Shown here: positions 17,084-26,455 of the stretch, one piece after another
Layout of the letters: the number at the start of each line of letters is the position of its first letter
Position numbering within the stretch: the first letter of the stretch is position 1
Origin: Candidatus Bathyanammoxibius amoris
GTDB lineage: Bacteria > Planctomycetota > Brocadiia > Brocadiales > Bathyanammoxibiaceae
Length of the DNA stretch: 64,000 bases
Direction of reading: 5' to 3'
NCBI GenBank assembly: GCA_024451685.1
Contig: JAMXCW010000004.1
Location: 1 to 64,000 of the forward strand
Program-made: the position numbers and the translations under genes
Notes under the pieces: model-generated
Seen by the model: the letters and a program-made list of their open reading frames with translations, nothing else
What the model was told of the DNA's origin: nothing
Database searches by the model: none

Positions 17084-18505
17084 TCATTTAGCCTCAATCG
17101 CTTGAACCAGGGACTTGAACTGCCTGCCCCTCTCCACAAAATTGACAAACATATCATAACTCGCACATGCGGGTGACAGTAATACAGTGTCCCCGCTTTG
17201 AGACGCAACCCCGGCAGACCTTACCGCTTCTTCCAGGGACGGTGCAAAGAGGACTTCAGGGGTATCCCTGCCGTCTTTCGCCCGGTTAATCAATTCCCCG
17301 ATAGTTTGTGCGGTTTTACCTACAAGTATAACACATTTGGTGTGCTTCGCGCATTCTTCGGCAAAGTTGTCAAACGGCACCCCTTTGTCATAGCCACCCG
17401 CAATTACCACTACCGGGGTTTCAAAGGCCCTGATGCCGGCGATAGCCGATTCGCATGTGGTAGCGATTGAATCATTGTAGTAGCGCACCCCGTCTATCTC
17501 ACGAACAAACTCCAGCCTGTGCTCAAGGCCGGAGAATTCTTTCAACGCGGCGTCTATATGTTTACCGTCCGCGTCCATCAGGAATGCCACGCAGGAGGCG
17601 GTGAGGATGTTTGCCACGTTATGTGCGCCGGGAATTTTTACCTCGGAAAGGGCGGAAACCTCTGCCTCTCTTCGTCCTCCCCCGCCCAGACGCAGACGAA
17701 TCTTCCCGTCCTTAAGGGAGGCCCCGTCTTCGACGGCCTCTTTGGTGCTAAACCAGCAGACCTTTGCCCCGGTCTCGGCGGGCCATTTCCTGAGTTCCTC
17801 GTCATCAAGATTGAGGACACAGTAGTCGTCGGGGCCCTGAAAGTGGATTATACTCTTCTTTGCCTCTATGTATTCCCTGTAGCTTTTATGCCGGTCCAGA
17901 TGGTTTGGCGCTATGTTCGTAACGACACTCACGTGAGGAGACATCTCCAGCTCCCCCAAGTCCTCCAGTTGGAAGCTGGAAAGCTCCAGCACGACCACGT
18001 CGCCTGCGTCTATTTCGTCCACGTGCTCAAGGAGCGAATACCCGAGGCCGATATTGCCTCCGACCCATACCTTGCGCCCCTGATGACGAAGCATCTCGCC
18101 TGTCAGCGCGGTCGTGGTCGACTTGCCCTTCGTCCCCGTCACACCGATTATAGGGGCACGGCAGAGTTTGAAGAACAGGTTCATCTCAGTCTCAAGGGGA
18201 ACGTTACTGTCCCTGGCAATCTGTAAGAATCTGGAATCCTTCGGCACGGCTGGGTTTACCATCACCATATCCACGTCTCTAAAGTCGTCTTCCCTGTGCC
18301 CCCCAAGGTGGAGTTCCATGGGCGGTGCGTCTGGCGTATCCAGTGAGGTTAATGAGCGGGCCAACTGTTCCTCCGTCTTCAGGTCTGTGACGACGAGTCT
18401 GGCCCCCCGGCGTCTCAGGTAGCGGGCAAGGCCGGCACCCCCGCCAAAGAGCCCCAGGCCAAAAACAGTTATCTTTTTGTCTCTGAACATCTTATCGTCC
18501 ATCAT
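17084..18505 (-). CDS. murD: UDP-N-acetylmuramoyl-L-alanine:D-glutamate ligase
   Basis: It adds D-Glu to UDP-MurNAc-L-Ala in cytoplasmic peptidoglycan synthesis. The 473 residues include the N-terminal Rossmann region (VFGLGLFGGGAGLARYL), the ATP-binding P-loop GVTGTKGKSTTTALTGEML near residue 117, the Mur-ligase ELSSFQLEDL and NIAPNHLDRH motifs, and a C-terminal domain with FSGLEHRLEFV and DSIATTCESA. All central motifs are intact. It starts 6 bp after pyrF. It shows that the organism makes peptidoglycan. No other mur gene is nearby, so it lies outside the usual dcw cluster. Confidence 0.95.
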   Translation of the reverse strand: MMDDKMFRDKKITVFGLGLFGGGAGLARYLRRRGARLVVTDLKTEEQLARSLTSLDTPDAPPMELHLGGHREDDFRDVDMVMVNPAVPKDSRFLQIARDSNVPLETEMNLFFKLCRAPIIGVTGTKGKSTTTALTGEMLRHQGRKVWVGGNIGLGYSLLEHVDEIDAGDVVVLELSSFQLEDLGELEMSPHVSVVTNIAPNHLDRHKSYREYIEAKKSIIHFQGPDDYCVLNLDDEELRKWPAETGAKVCWFSTKEAVEDGASLKDGKIRLRLGGGGRREAEVSALSEVKIPGAHNVANILTASCVAFLMDADGKHIDAALKEFSGLEHRLEFVREIDGVRYYNDSIATTCESAIAGIRAFETPVVVIAGGYDKGVPFDNFAEECAKHTKCVILVGKTAQTIGELINRAKDGRDTPEVLFAPSLEEAVRSAGVASQSGDTVLLSPACASYDMFVNFVERGRQFKSLVQAIEAK

Positions 18506-18511
18506 CCATCC

Positions 18512-19474
18512 TCACCACACCGCGCCAGTCGCGCGGGATATGTCCCGCCGCATCCTAATGACCGCGTCCTCAACCGCCCTCTCCCAGTCCTTCGCCCCAT
18601 ATCTTTTTTTCCATGACGGGTTCTCATACGCAAAGATTATTGACCGGGAGGAACTGATAATGACCCCGTAGCCGTTAGCGTCAAAGTAATGCCGCATGTC
18701 TTCGGCCTTCGCGCCCTGAGCGCCGTAACCCGGCACAAGAAAGAAGGCCCGCGGCATAAGACGCCTCAGGCGCTTCCCCACGCCCGGTGAAGTCACGGCC
18801 ACTACCGCACCCACCGCGCTGTAACCCGACTTACCCACCAGACCACTACCCCAGTCATTCACCTTCCTGGCCACAAGCTCGCAAAGCCTCTCCGCACCAC
18901 AGCGTCTGTCCTGAAAGTCCTTCGAAGAAGGGTTGGTACTCTTGACAACGATGAATACACCCTTACCATTGGCCTTTGCCATTTTGAGGAAAGGCATGAT
19001 ACTGTCCGACCCGAGATAAGGGTTGAGCGTAACGGCATCCACGCCGTATCCCTGAACCGTGGAGCCGTCTATGTCCATCTCACCCAGGTGCGCGCGCGCG
19101 TAGGCCTCCGCAGTGTGTCCAACGTCGCCACGCTTTATGTCCCCAATGACAAGAAGCCCTTTCTTCAGTGCAAGGCGGACGGTCTTCCGGTAGGACTCAA
19201 TTCCATGCGGGCCAAGGGCCTCGTAAAATGCGATTTGAAGTTTTACCACACCCACATGCGGGGATATGACGTCCAGGACGCGGCGGTTGAATTCGAGGAT
19301 GGCCCTGCCGGCCCCCTTGAGATTTTTTCCGAAACGCTTGAAGTTTTTGGTCTTTATCTCAGGCGGCAACGATTGAAGCTGAGGGTCCAGACCCACTACT
19401 GCCGGGGTACCCTTCTCTTCAAGTGCTTCTATAAGCCGGTCGCTAAAACTCTTCAAAGTCCCTTCAAAGCTCAA
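18512..19474 (-). CDS. pyrF: orotidine 5'-phosphate decarboxylase
   Basis: It makes UMP from OMP, the last step of de novo pyrimidine synthesis. At 320 residues it is the long subfamily-2 form. [14 protein letters not shown], the [13 protein letters not shown] segment and the catalytic [16 protein letters not shown] (the Lys and Asp of the D-x-K-x-x-D motif) are all present. Loops such as [12 protein letters not shown] close the phosphate site. The start overlaps the trpG/pabA stop by 11 bp, so the genes pyrF, murD, cca and the TPR protein may be one long transcript starting at the amidotransferase. Confidence 0.95.
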   Translation of the reverse strand: MSFEGTLKSFSDRLIEALEEKGTPAVVGLDPQLQSLPPEIKTKNFKRFGKNLKGAGRAILEFNRRVLDVISPHVGVVKLQIAFYEALGPHGIESYRKTVRLALKKGLLVIGDIKRGDVGHTAEAYARAHLGEMDIDGSTVQGYGVDAVTLNPYLGSDSIMPFLKMAKANGKGVFIVVKSTNPSSKDFQDRRCGAERLCELVARKVNDWGSGLVGKSGYSAVGAVVAVTSPGVGKRLRRLMPRAFFLVPGYGAQGAKAEDMRHYFDANGYGVIISSSRSIIFAYENPSWKKRYGAKDWERAVEDAVIRMRRDISRATGAVW

Positions 19475-20027
19475 AGAAATTACGTATTATCTTCGGCCCC
19501 ACTTCAGTTAGGAAAGATTCCGGGTGAAACTGTACCCCCTCCAGTACATATTCTTTGTGTCTCAGCCCCATTATCTCGTCCTCGTCAGCCCTGGCCGTCA
19601 CCTCCAGGCAATCGGGCAAGCCATTCTCCCCCACTATGAGGGAGTGATACCGTGTAGCCTCAAAGGGATTGGGCAGTCCCTTGTAAACACGCTTTCCGTC
19701 ATGATGTACCATGGAGGTCTTTCCATGCATTAACCTGCGGGACCTCACCACCTCGCCACCAAACGTGTGGGCGATACACTGGTGCCCCAGGCACACCCCC
19801 AGTATCGGCACCTTCCCGGAAAAGTGCCTTATTACATCATTAGATATACCGCTTTCCTTTGGCGTGCACGGGCCGGGGGAGATAATTATGTGGTCCGGCG
19901 ACTTACCCTCAATCTCTTTGACAGTAATCTTGTCGTTCCTGAACACCTCTACCTCCCTGCCCAGCTCTCCCACACACTGGACCAGATTATAGGTAAAGGA
20001 ATCGTAGTTGTCGATTACGAGAACCAA
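19464..20027 (-). CDS. anthranilate/aminodeoxychorismate synthase glutaminase subunit
   Basis: This class I glutamine amidotransferase of 187 residues supplies ammonia to chorismate-using synthases for tryptophan (TrpG) or folate (PabA). [16 protein letters not shown], the nucleophile elbow GVCLGHQCI with Cys near residue 79, and the [10 protein letters not shown] His/Glu pair complete the catalytic triad. The synthase subunit (TrpE or PabB) is not in the window, so TrpG and PabA cannot be separated. It is the promoter-proximal gene of the minus-strand pyrF-murD group. Confidence 0.92.
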   Translation of the reverse strand: MVLVIDNYDSFTYNLVQCVGELGREVEVFRNDKITVKEIEGKSPDHIIISPGPCTPKESGISNDVIRHFSGKVPILGVCLGHQCIAHTFGGEVVRSRRLMHGKTSMVHHDGKRVYKGLPNPFEATRYHSLIVGENGLPDCLEVTARADEDEIMGLRHKEYVLEGVQFHPESFLTEVGPKIIRNFFEL

Positions 20028-20579
20028 CTTAAGCCCTTAGTTTAAAAGACTGTAACCATCATCAGATTACTAAGATACTAACAAAAACACGGTTGGATTT
20101 AAAGATAAATAGGTTATGTGTTGTCAGCATCGTTATCCTCATTATTTATAATATAAACGGCTAGGATTGGCCTCTTTGAAACAGCCTTATTTATTGTCAA
20201 GAAATCATCAAATAAACACTCCAAACTGCCCTCAAGAGGTACACCTCCACCGGAGCTCTGGGACAGCTTACACGATAGCAGATTGTATAGAAAGTCTTTT
20301 AGGACGTGTAAGGGGAAATCTGGTCATGCACGGATTTGCCGGTCAACAAAAGGTTTTCCTCTGAGCTCATAAGGGGTTTGCCGCAGGTATGTTATGATGT
20401 TTGGAATGGTGAATACTACTGGGCAGCACCAAGATATGTGGTAAACTTATAGATTAAGGCTACTTTTATAGCATTCTTGTTCTGTCAATGTCCGGGGGGT
20501 TTTGTTAATTTAAAGGTACGGGCATGAAAGTTTATTACACACCTATTTTATTGTATCTAAAATAGGGGAGGGCTGTTGC
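20028..20579. other. 552-bp divergent intergenic region upstream of the polysaccharide operon
   Basis: No convincing gene is present. A 65-codon frame near 20167 lacks codon bias and a ribosome-binding site. The region must hold promoters for both the amidotransferase and the TackOD1 operon. The only clear element is the inverted repeat next to the TackOD1 ribosome-binding site (20543-20565). I looked for a c-di-GMP (GEMM) aptamer and could not recognise one. Confidence 0.5.
20543..20565. promoter_or_regulatory. 8-bp inverted repeat beside the ribosome-binding site
   Basis: CTATTTTA (20543-20550) and TAAAATAG (20558-20565) are perfect arms around a 7-nt loop. GGGGAGG (20565-20571) and the ATG at 20580 follow immediately. 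The repeat could be an operator or an RNA hairpin controlling access to the ribosome-binding site of the operon. Confidence 0.5.
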
Positions 20580-22007
20580 ATGGGTAAGATTGCACAGCGC
20601 AAGCAGGCGCAATTTTGCTTACTGGCCCCAAAGAAGCGGGACGTACGCAAGGGGTTGCTTGAAGACTTAAGTGGCCTGAGCGTGGAAGTTGTCGACTCGG
20701 TAACCGACTCGGGCTTGCGTTCGGCAGACGTTATTATGCCGTACGTAAAGGACGAGCAATGGGGCAAAGAAGCTGTAAAGGAGCTAAGGTCCCGGCCGGA
20801 GTTTTTTCTCAAGCCTCTGTTAATCCTTTCGGAACGCCCTCTTGAGCAGGTCACGGACGTTGTGGACGATGTGTTAGTCCTGCCTGTCCAACAAGACGTC
20901 CTGCGTCCCAAGATAGAAAGGCTCCTCGCTATATCCCAAAGGGTAAAAGGGCTTGCCGCCGTGCCTGATACATTAAGCGGAGAAATGCAGTTAGAGATAT
21001 TGCTCCTGCGGTTCCTTTACACCAGAGAAAATTATCTCTTGAGACCCAGAAGAGACACCGCCGCCAGCATAGGGTATTCTTATGCCCTGGTCCGGTCATT
21101 GTTTGACATGTCTCCCGGTGCTGAAGCCGGCCTTCTGGAAGGGCAGGAAAGGGCGCGCCTGCTTAAATGGGAGATGGAAGACAAGGTCAATCTGTGTCCT
21201 TTCTGCCAGCATTTCCAGATAAACTTCCGGGAGATATGCCCCGAGTGCCGTTCCCTGATGATTAAGGAGGAGCCGACTATCCATCACTTCAGATGTGCCT
21301 ACGTCGGGAAAGAAATAGACTTCAGGGAGGGTCCCGTCCTGAGATGCCCTAAATGCGGGAGGGAGCTCCGTCACATTGGCGTCGATTATGACAGGCCCAC
21401 CGAGGACCTGTGGTGTACCTCATGCAGCAGCAATTTTTACGAGAGTACGGTGCAGTGTCACTGCCTTAACTGTGACAAGATATTTCCCCCTGAAGAAACC
21501 CTCCTCAAGTATATAAAGGTATACTCCCTTACCCCCGAGGGCCGGACGGTTGCCGAGAACGGGGTACTCCCCAGGATGGGCCTTATGAACATCTTAAAAG
21601 GCGAGGTCGACCTGTACAAATACGAGGCATTTAAGGAACTCTTCAGGCTGGAGGTGTTAAGGTGTAGACGCTATGACTACGACTCGGCTCTGGCCAGGGT
21701 GACTATGAAGAATTTTGATGAGATACTTGACACAAAAGGTATTACCTATGCGCACATGTTCACCAGGGAGTTTGCGACCATCTTCAAGGAAACGTTTAGA
21801 GAAACCGACATCCTGACCGAGCTCGACGGCAACGAATTCCTAGCCCTCTGCACGAACTGTGGCAACATAAACGTTAAAAAGGCCCTCGAGAGGCTGAGAG
21901 AAAAAAGCAACACCGTCTTTAAGACAGGATTAGACCTGAACTACAACATCATAGACCTCCGCACGGAGGTGGAAGACCTGGACATCGTCCTGGATAAGAT
22001 GAAATGA
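20580..22007 (+). CDS. REC-like / TackOD1 / degenerate GGDEF regulator
   Basis: This 475-residue cytoplasmic protein has an N-terminal receiver-like domain (about 1-125; ends in VLVLPVQQDVLRPKIERLL), then a cysteine-rich output domain of the TackOD1 type (about 135-310; LLLRFLYTRENYLLRP, then CPFC...CPEC, RCAY, CPKC, CTSC, CHCLNC from residue 206). The C-terminal part (about 335-475) resembles a GGDEF domain whose active-site loop reads LDGNEF (415-420) instead of GGDEF. It is therefore probably a c-di-GMP or zinc-linked sensor rather than an active cyclase. The ribosome-binding site GGGGAGG is eight bases from the ATG. Its stop overlaps the GT2 start by ATGA. It is the first gene of the operon and a likely control subunit. 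The TackOD1 assignment rests on motif layout. Confidence 0.7.
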   Translation: MGKIAQRKQAQFCLLAPKKRDVRKGLLEDLSGLSVEVVDSVTDSGLRSADVIMPYVKDEQWGKEAVKELRSRPEFFLKPLLILSERPLEQVTDVVDDVLVLPVQQDVLRPKIERLLAISQRVKGLAAVPDTLSGEMQLEILLLRFLYTRENYLLRPRRDTAASIGYSYALVRSLFDMSPGAEAGLLEGQERARLLKWEMEDKVNLCPFCQHFQINFREICPECRSLMIKEEPTIHHFRCAYVGKEIDFREGPVLRCPKCGRELRHIGVDYDRPTEDLWCTSCSSNFYESTVQCHCLNCDKIFPPEETLLKYIKVYSLTPEGRTVAENGVLPRMGLMNILKGEVDLYKYEAFKELFRLEVLRCRRYDYDSALARVTMKNFDEILDTKGITYAHMFTREFATIFKETFRETDILTELDGNEFLALCTNCGNINVKKALERLREKSNTVFKTGLDLNYNIIDLRTEVEDLDIVLDKMK

Positions 22008-23299
22008 CAGACTACTCCGTCACAGACGTCATCAGCTACTTACAGTCCTTCAGCTGGGAAAAGACCGTCCGCGTGTACTGGTTCTTTCTTCTTTTTGACT
22101 TTCCCAGGTACGTCTTGACCGATGTCTACATTTTTATATACGAGATGATCAGGCTTGGCACGCCCAGGAAAAAAAGGAGCGCGTTTGCCGAAAGTCTGAT
22201 GGAGAACCCGCCGCTTGTTTCCGTCCTTATCCCGGTCCTGAACGCGGGCGACACGATACAATGGACCATCCGCTCTCTAACCGAGCAGACGTACAAAAAC
22301 ATTGAAATCATAATCGTAGACGACGGCTCAACGGACAGTACCCCGAGAATATGCCGCAGGCTGGAGAAGCAGGAAAGAGTCACGTATTTCCGTTTTGAAG
22401 AAAGGGCCGGGAAGTCCGCCGCCCTGAATCACGCCCTAAGATATGCCAGAGGCGAATACATTGTTTTCATAGACGCAGACACCACCTTTGACAGAGACGC
22501 CATCTTTAACGTTATAAAGAACTTTGCCGACCCGAAGGTGGGCGCCGTAGCAGGAAACCTGAGGCCACGGAATGCGAAAAGGACCCTGCTGACCCGTCTC
22601 CAGCAGATAGAGTATCTCTTTACCATCGACGTCGGACGCAGGATCCGGGCGAACTTCGGTATACTGCCCATCGTATCGGGCGCGTTCGGGGGGTTCAGAC
22701 GTGAACTCGTGGAACAGGTAGGCGGCCACGAACCCGGCCCGGGAAACGACTCGGACCTCACAATCAGGATCAGGAAGCTGGGTTATAAAATAGTGTTCGC
22801 CCCGGACGCCGTCTGCCTTACCAACGTGCCGGACAAACTGTACAACCTGTTAAGACAGAGAATGAGATGGAACAGGAACCTCGTCAAAACCAGAATCATG
22901 AAGCACAAAAACGTCTTTAACCCCTTCTCCAAGAACTTTATGATCCGGACCACCCTTTCGTTTATGGATACGATATTCTTCCACGTGGTGCTCGCAGTAC
23001 TGAGTCTCGTTTATTTGATAGACCTTTCTGTCAACTATCGCCAGATAATGATATTTATACTGGTAGTAAACTACCTGGCCTATTTCCTGGCCGAGTGTTT
23101 AGAATTGATAATCGCCGCAATTCTGACAAGAAGCTGGTCAAACCTGGGGCTGTTCCTTTACCTGCCGGTATACAACCCCTACAAAATTATGTTGAAGATT
23201 TTCAGAGTGGTGGCATACTTCCAGGAGTTGGTATTCCGTTACTCGTACCATGATCCTTTTGCCCCGTACAAGGTAAGGGAGAGGATGATAAGATGGTAA
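22004..23299 (+). CDS. membrane-bound processive GT2 glycosyltransferase (polysaccharide synthase)
   Basis: This 431-residue protein has an N-terminal membrane-proximal helix (about 20-48), a GT2 catalytic domain and three or four C-terminal transmembrane helices (about 310-400). The catalytic signature of BcsA/PgaC/HasA-like synthases is complete: VDDGS (D106, D107), DAD (157-159), a GND-SD acceptor/base motif (D249, D251) and Q-x-x-RW as QRMRW (285-289). It is expected to polymerise a sugar from a UDP-donor on the inner face and pass it through the membrane. No PilZ domain is present. It overlaps both neighbours (ATGA with the TackOD1 gene; 7 bp with the OMF gene), indicating tight coupling. 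Confidence 0.9.
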   Translation: MTDYSVTDVISYLQSFSWEKTVRVYWFFLLFDFPRYVLTDVYIFIYEMIRLGTPRKKRSAFAESLMENPPLVSVLIPVLNAGDTIQWTIRSLTEQTYKNIEIIIVDDGSTDSTPRICRRLEKQERVTYFRFEERAGKSAALNHALRYARGEYIVFIDADTTFDRDAIFNVIKNFADPKVGAVAGNLRPRNAKRTLLTRLQQIEYLFTIDVGRRIRANFGILPIVSGAFGGFRRELVEQVGGHEPGPGNDSDLTIRIRKLGYKIVFAPDAVCLTNVPDKLYNLLRQRMRWNRNLVKTRIMKHKNVFNPFSKNFMIRTTLSFMDTIFFHVVLAVLSLVYLIDLSVNYRQIMIFILVVNYLAYFLAECLELIIAAILTRSWSNLGLFLYLPVYNPYKIMLKIFRVVAYFQELVFRYSYHDPFAPYKVRERMIRW

Positions 23300-25404
23300 G
23301 CCACAAGACTTTAAGTCTTCTGGCCGTGTCCATACTGGTCTTCTTATTCCAGACGGTTTATGCCTCCGATATGACTAAGCCCCCACGAAAGACCTACGGT
23401 CTAAAAGAACTCGAGCAACTGGCCGTAGAGAGAGACGCCAATGTAGAATCGGCCCGCCACCTGGTAAATTCGGCAAAGGGCGAACTGGGCGAGACCGGGC
23501 TAAGCTACGGTCCCGACGCCGACATCCTTTTTATATACGGCCCCCGTGGCGGAAAAGTAACGAAAGAAGAAATTCACAAGGAATACCAGGTGTGGATGCT
23601 CGTTGAACAGGACCTGGTAGACCTGTTGAAGATCAGGCCCGGACGGATAAAGGAAATGATGGCCGGGGTAGAAGGCGCGGAGGCGGAATTTGAAGAGGCA
23701 CAGAGATTGGCAATCTATGAATTAAGGGAGCAATATGTTGACATATTGGAGGAGAAGACCCAGGCAGACTTCTACCTCCAGCTTAAAGACATCTACCAGA
23801 ATTTGCTGGCAATCATGAAGATAAGGCAACTGGAGAAAGAGGCCTTGCTCTCTGACGTACTGGAAATAGAGGGGGCCCTGATTGAGGCAAAGGAGTCATT
23901 TCTCACCTTCTGGAACAACTACGAAAGCAGCAGAAACCTCCTGGCACTGTCGCTGGGACTGATGGCGGAAGAGATAGAGATAAGAGACATTAGGCCCCTG
24001 CCTCCCCTTCCTTCGGAAGAAAAATTGACACATGCCTCTCTCAAGAACAGAGGAGAGATAAAACTCTTTGAAGCCAACGCGAAACAGGAAGAAGCGAGGG
24101 CGTCTACCTCCGCCTATGAGGACATAGACGCGGAGATATTCGGCGGTTACCGTTTCAGGAAAAACAAGGAAGGGGAGTGGAGGTCCGGCCCGGAAGTGGG
24201 AGTCGGGTTTTCAATCCCCTTGAGTTACCTGGGCCTTAAGAAAAGCAGGCGGAAACGGTTTACTGAGGCGAAAAGATTCTGGGAGTCGGAGGCGAAGGCC
24301 GTTGCCGAAGAGACCAGGAGGGAAATAAGACGGGCCTATGAGAGATATGCACTCGAAAACATCCGAAGCCTGAACGCCGAGAAGGGGATGGAGCTGAAAA
24401 GAGAAGAGATGAGAATAGAGCGGGCGAGAATTGAGAACGCCGTAAGCACCGTACCGGCCGACCGTGTCAATCTTCTGATATTGGAGGCGGAAGCCGTAGA
24501 GATGGACATGGAGAAAAGGCTTGCGGAATACGAAAAGATGAAGAGCTACTATGAATTGCTTTTCTTGGCCGGCGTATCGCAGCCGGAGGAGTTGAGCGTA
24601 TACAATCTTGCGGGTGGAGGCGGCAGAAAACTCTACCCCAGGGCCCTCTGGGTATGGGATGTGAAGAACGTCCTGGGCAATGACCCGCAGGAGGCGTTCT
24701 TTGTGTCCTTTTGCAAGACAAAGGGTATCGACAGGGTGTTCTTCTCTGTTAACAGGCAGATGGAGGGTTCCCTGCCCCGGAACACAGACATGCCCGATTT
24801 CATTACAAGGCTTCACCAGAACAACATAAAGATATCCGCACTCTTTGGCGACAGCCTCTGGGTCTATCCGAGGAAAAGGGCGAGGCTGATAAAACGCATA
24901 CAGTCGATTGTGGCCTATAACGCCGTCCACGGCAAGCGAGCAAGATTTGACGGCATTCACCTGGACATCGAACCCCACACCTTAAAGGAATGGGGCTCAG
25001 AAAAGAAAGAACTTTTGAAGATGCTGGCGGACACCTATGGCCTGGCGAAGGCCGAAATAGCAACCGAGACCGGGTTGCTGCTGGAGGTAGACATACCCAC
25101 CTTTTATGAGAAGGTAGACCCTTCAGTGTTCAAAAAGATTGTAGAGACGGTCGATGTCATAACCGTTATGGACTATGAGAGAAAGACTCCTGAGAAGGTA
25201 ATCGGCGCGGCCCGGGCGGAGATAGACGCAGTCGTTAAGGCTGACAAGGGCGTTATAGTGGGTCTCAACGCCGGGGATTTTCCGGACGAGACCGACCTGG
25301 AGAAACTCATGATTGAGGTGGGTAACAGACTGTCCGCAACCCACTCCTTTATGGGGTTCGCCATCCATGACTTTGATTCTTATCGGGCACTGGCGGTAAA
25401 GTAA
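23293..25404 (+). CDS. TolC-like outer-membrane factor fused to a GH18-like TIM barrel
   Basis: This 703-residue protein has a signal peptide (about 1-24), a TolC/OEP-type region (about 30-435; long helices with YGLKELEQLAVERDANVESA and GVGFSIPLSYLGLKKSRRK) and, after a Gly-rich linker (AGGGGRKLYPRALWVWD), a C-terminal barrel (about 450-703). The barrel carries FDGIHLDIEP (D553, D558, E560), which resembles the DG-x-D-x-D-x-E catalytic motif of GH18 glycosidases, and VITVMDYE at a later strand. A fusion of an export duct to a glycosidase-like domain suggests it trims, binds or gates the exported glycan. The start overlaps the synthase stop, and HlyD follows after 2 bp. Confidence 0.82.
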   Translation: MVSHKTLSLLAVSILVFLFQTVYASDMTKPPRKTYGLKELEQLAVERDANVESARHLVNSAKGELGETGLSYGPDADILFIYGPRGGKVTKEEIHKEYQVWMLVEQDLVDLLKIRPGRIKEMMAGVEGAEAEFEEAQRLAIYELREQYVDILEEKTQADFYLQLKDIYQNLLAIMKIRQLEKEALLSDVLEIEGALIEAKESFLTFWNNYESSRNLLALSLGLMAEEIEIRDIRPLPPLPSEEKLTHASLKNRGEIKLFEANAKQEEARASTSAYEDIDAEIFGGYRFRKNKEGEWRSGPEVGVGFSIPLSYLGLKKSRRKRFTEAKRFWESEAKAVAEETRREIRRAYERYALENIRSLNAEKGMELKREEMRIERARIENAVSTVPADRVNLLILEAEAVEMDMEKRLAEYEKMKSYYELLFLAGVSQPEELSVYNLAGGGGRKLYPRALWVWDVKNVLGNDPQEAFFVSFCKTKGIDRVFFSVNRQMEGSLPRNTDMPDFITRLHQNNIKISALFGDSLWVYPRKRARLIKRIQSIVAYNAVHGKRARFDGIHLDIEPHTLKEWGSEKKELLKMLADTYGLAKAEIATETGLLLEVDIPTFYEKVDPSVFKKIVETVDVITVMDYERKTPEKVIGAARAEIDAVVKADKGVIVGLNAGDFPDETDLEKLMIEVGNRLSATHSFMGFAIHDFDSYRALAVK

Positions 25405-25406
25405 CG

Positions 25407-26438
25407 ATGCGCTTTAGAAAACGAACAGCATCCATGATCACACCTGAAGAGAGGGAAAGAAGGGGCTTCCCCTGGGGGAAGGTCGTCTATTTCGGCATCC
25501 TTGGCGCGATTGTCATCGGTTTCGGGGCCTGGGGGTTCAGCAAGGTATTTTACATCAAAGGCAGGGGAGTCCTCGAGGCCGATTCCATCAAGGTGGAGTC
25601 CAAGCTTAATGCCAGGATTATAGAGATAAAGCCGGGCGTAAACGACCGGGTGACAGAGGGAGAGCCCGTCGTCTTTCTGGACAAATCCAGCCTGAAAGCA
25701 CAAATAACCAGCAAAGAGACAGAAGTCGGCCGGAAGAACATCCTCTCCAGAAACGAGCTTGTGAAGGCGGAGAGTGAGCTCAAACTTGCGGAACAAGAGA
25801 AAAGGAACCAGGAGGAGTTGGTAAACGGCCTGCGCGGGGAATATGACAGGGCAAAGAGACTGCTGGCACTGGAAGCCATTACACGCCCCCAGTTCCTGGA
25901 GATACAGGGTGCCTTCGGGCAGGCGGAAGCCAATCTCTCCGTCCTATCGACAGCGGCAGCCGTGGCGACGACGACGTATGAGACCCATAAGAAAGAATAC
26001 GACTACTATCACGAGCTTGTACAGGCAGACAGAAAAGAACACCAGGGACTCCTCCTGGAGACCGAACTTCTGGCGCCGATTAGCGGCGTGGTGACAAAGA
26101 TATACAAGCAGGTGGGAGAGATGGCGTTGAGGGGGCAGCCGGTTATCGGGATTGCCGACCCGTCAAAGATATTTGTTAAGACCTATTTTGACCCGGCAGA
26201 CGAGGGGAAGATATACGTAGGGAAAAGAGTCACCGTTATTTTCGCGAACGGAGACAAATACCTGGGAGAAATCAGGGCGGTTTATCCGGCCAGCCATAAA
26301 TTGCCCCTGGTGTACAGGAAGTATTATGGCCCTGCAGAGACCCCCATAGTATCTGAGGTGGACCTGCTGGCAGAAGAGCCTCCGTCTCAAACCCTGGGGA
26401 CGACGGCCATGGTGCGATTCAGAAGGCCCTGGTTTTAG
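25407..26438 (+). CDS. HlyD-family periplasmic adaptor (membrane fusion protein)
   Basis: This 343-residue protein has one N-terminal transmembrane helix (about 24-48, VVYFGILGAIVIGFGAWGF), a biotinyl-lipoyl half-motif (KLNARIIEIKPGVNDRVTEG), a long alpha-hairpin (about 95-200), the second half-motif (LLAPISGVVTKIYKQVGE) and a beta-barrel domain. It should bridge the inner-membrane synthase and the TolC-like duct. No ABC or RND transporter is present in the cluster, so the GT2 synthase itself appears to be the inner-membrane partner. It ends the four-gene operon and converges on the c-di-GMP signalling gene. Confidence 0.9.
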   Translation: MRFRKRTASMITPEERERRGFPWGKVVYFGILGAIVIGFGAWGFSKVFYIKGRGVLEADSIKVESKLNARIIEIKPGVNDRVTEGEPVVFLDKSSLKAQITSKETEVGRKNILSRNELVKAESELKLAEQEKRNQEELVNGLRGEYDRAKRLLALEAITRPQFLEIQGAFGQAEANLSVLSTAAAVATTTYETHKKEYDYYHELVQADRKEHQGLLLETELLAPISGVVTKIYKQVGEMALRGQPVIGIADPSKIFVKTYFDPADEGKIYVGKRVTVIFANGDKYLGEIRAVYPASHKLPLVYRKYYGPAETPIVSEVDLLAEEPPSQTLGTTAMVRFRRPWF

Positions 26439-26455
26439 AGAAGAAGGGAATGCCT

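Noticed and set aside
20167-20364. 65-codon frame in the divergent region
   Set aside because: No ribosome-binding site and no coding bias or recognisable composition.
20280-20579. c-di-GMP (GEMM) riboswitch upstream of the polysaccharide operon
   Set aside because: Expected from context, but I could not find the conserved GEMM core sequence in this stretch.
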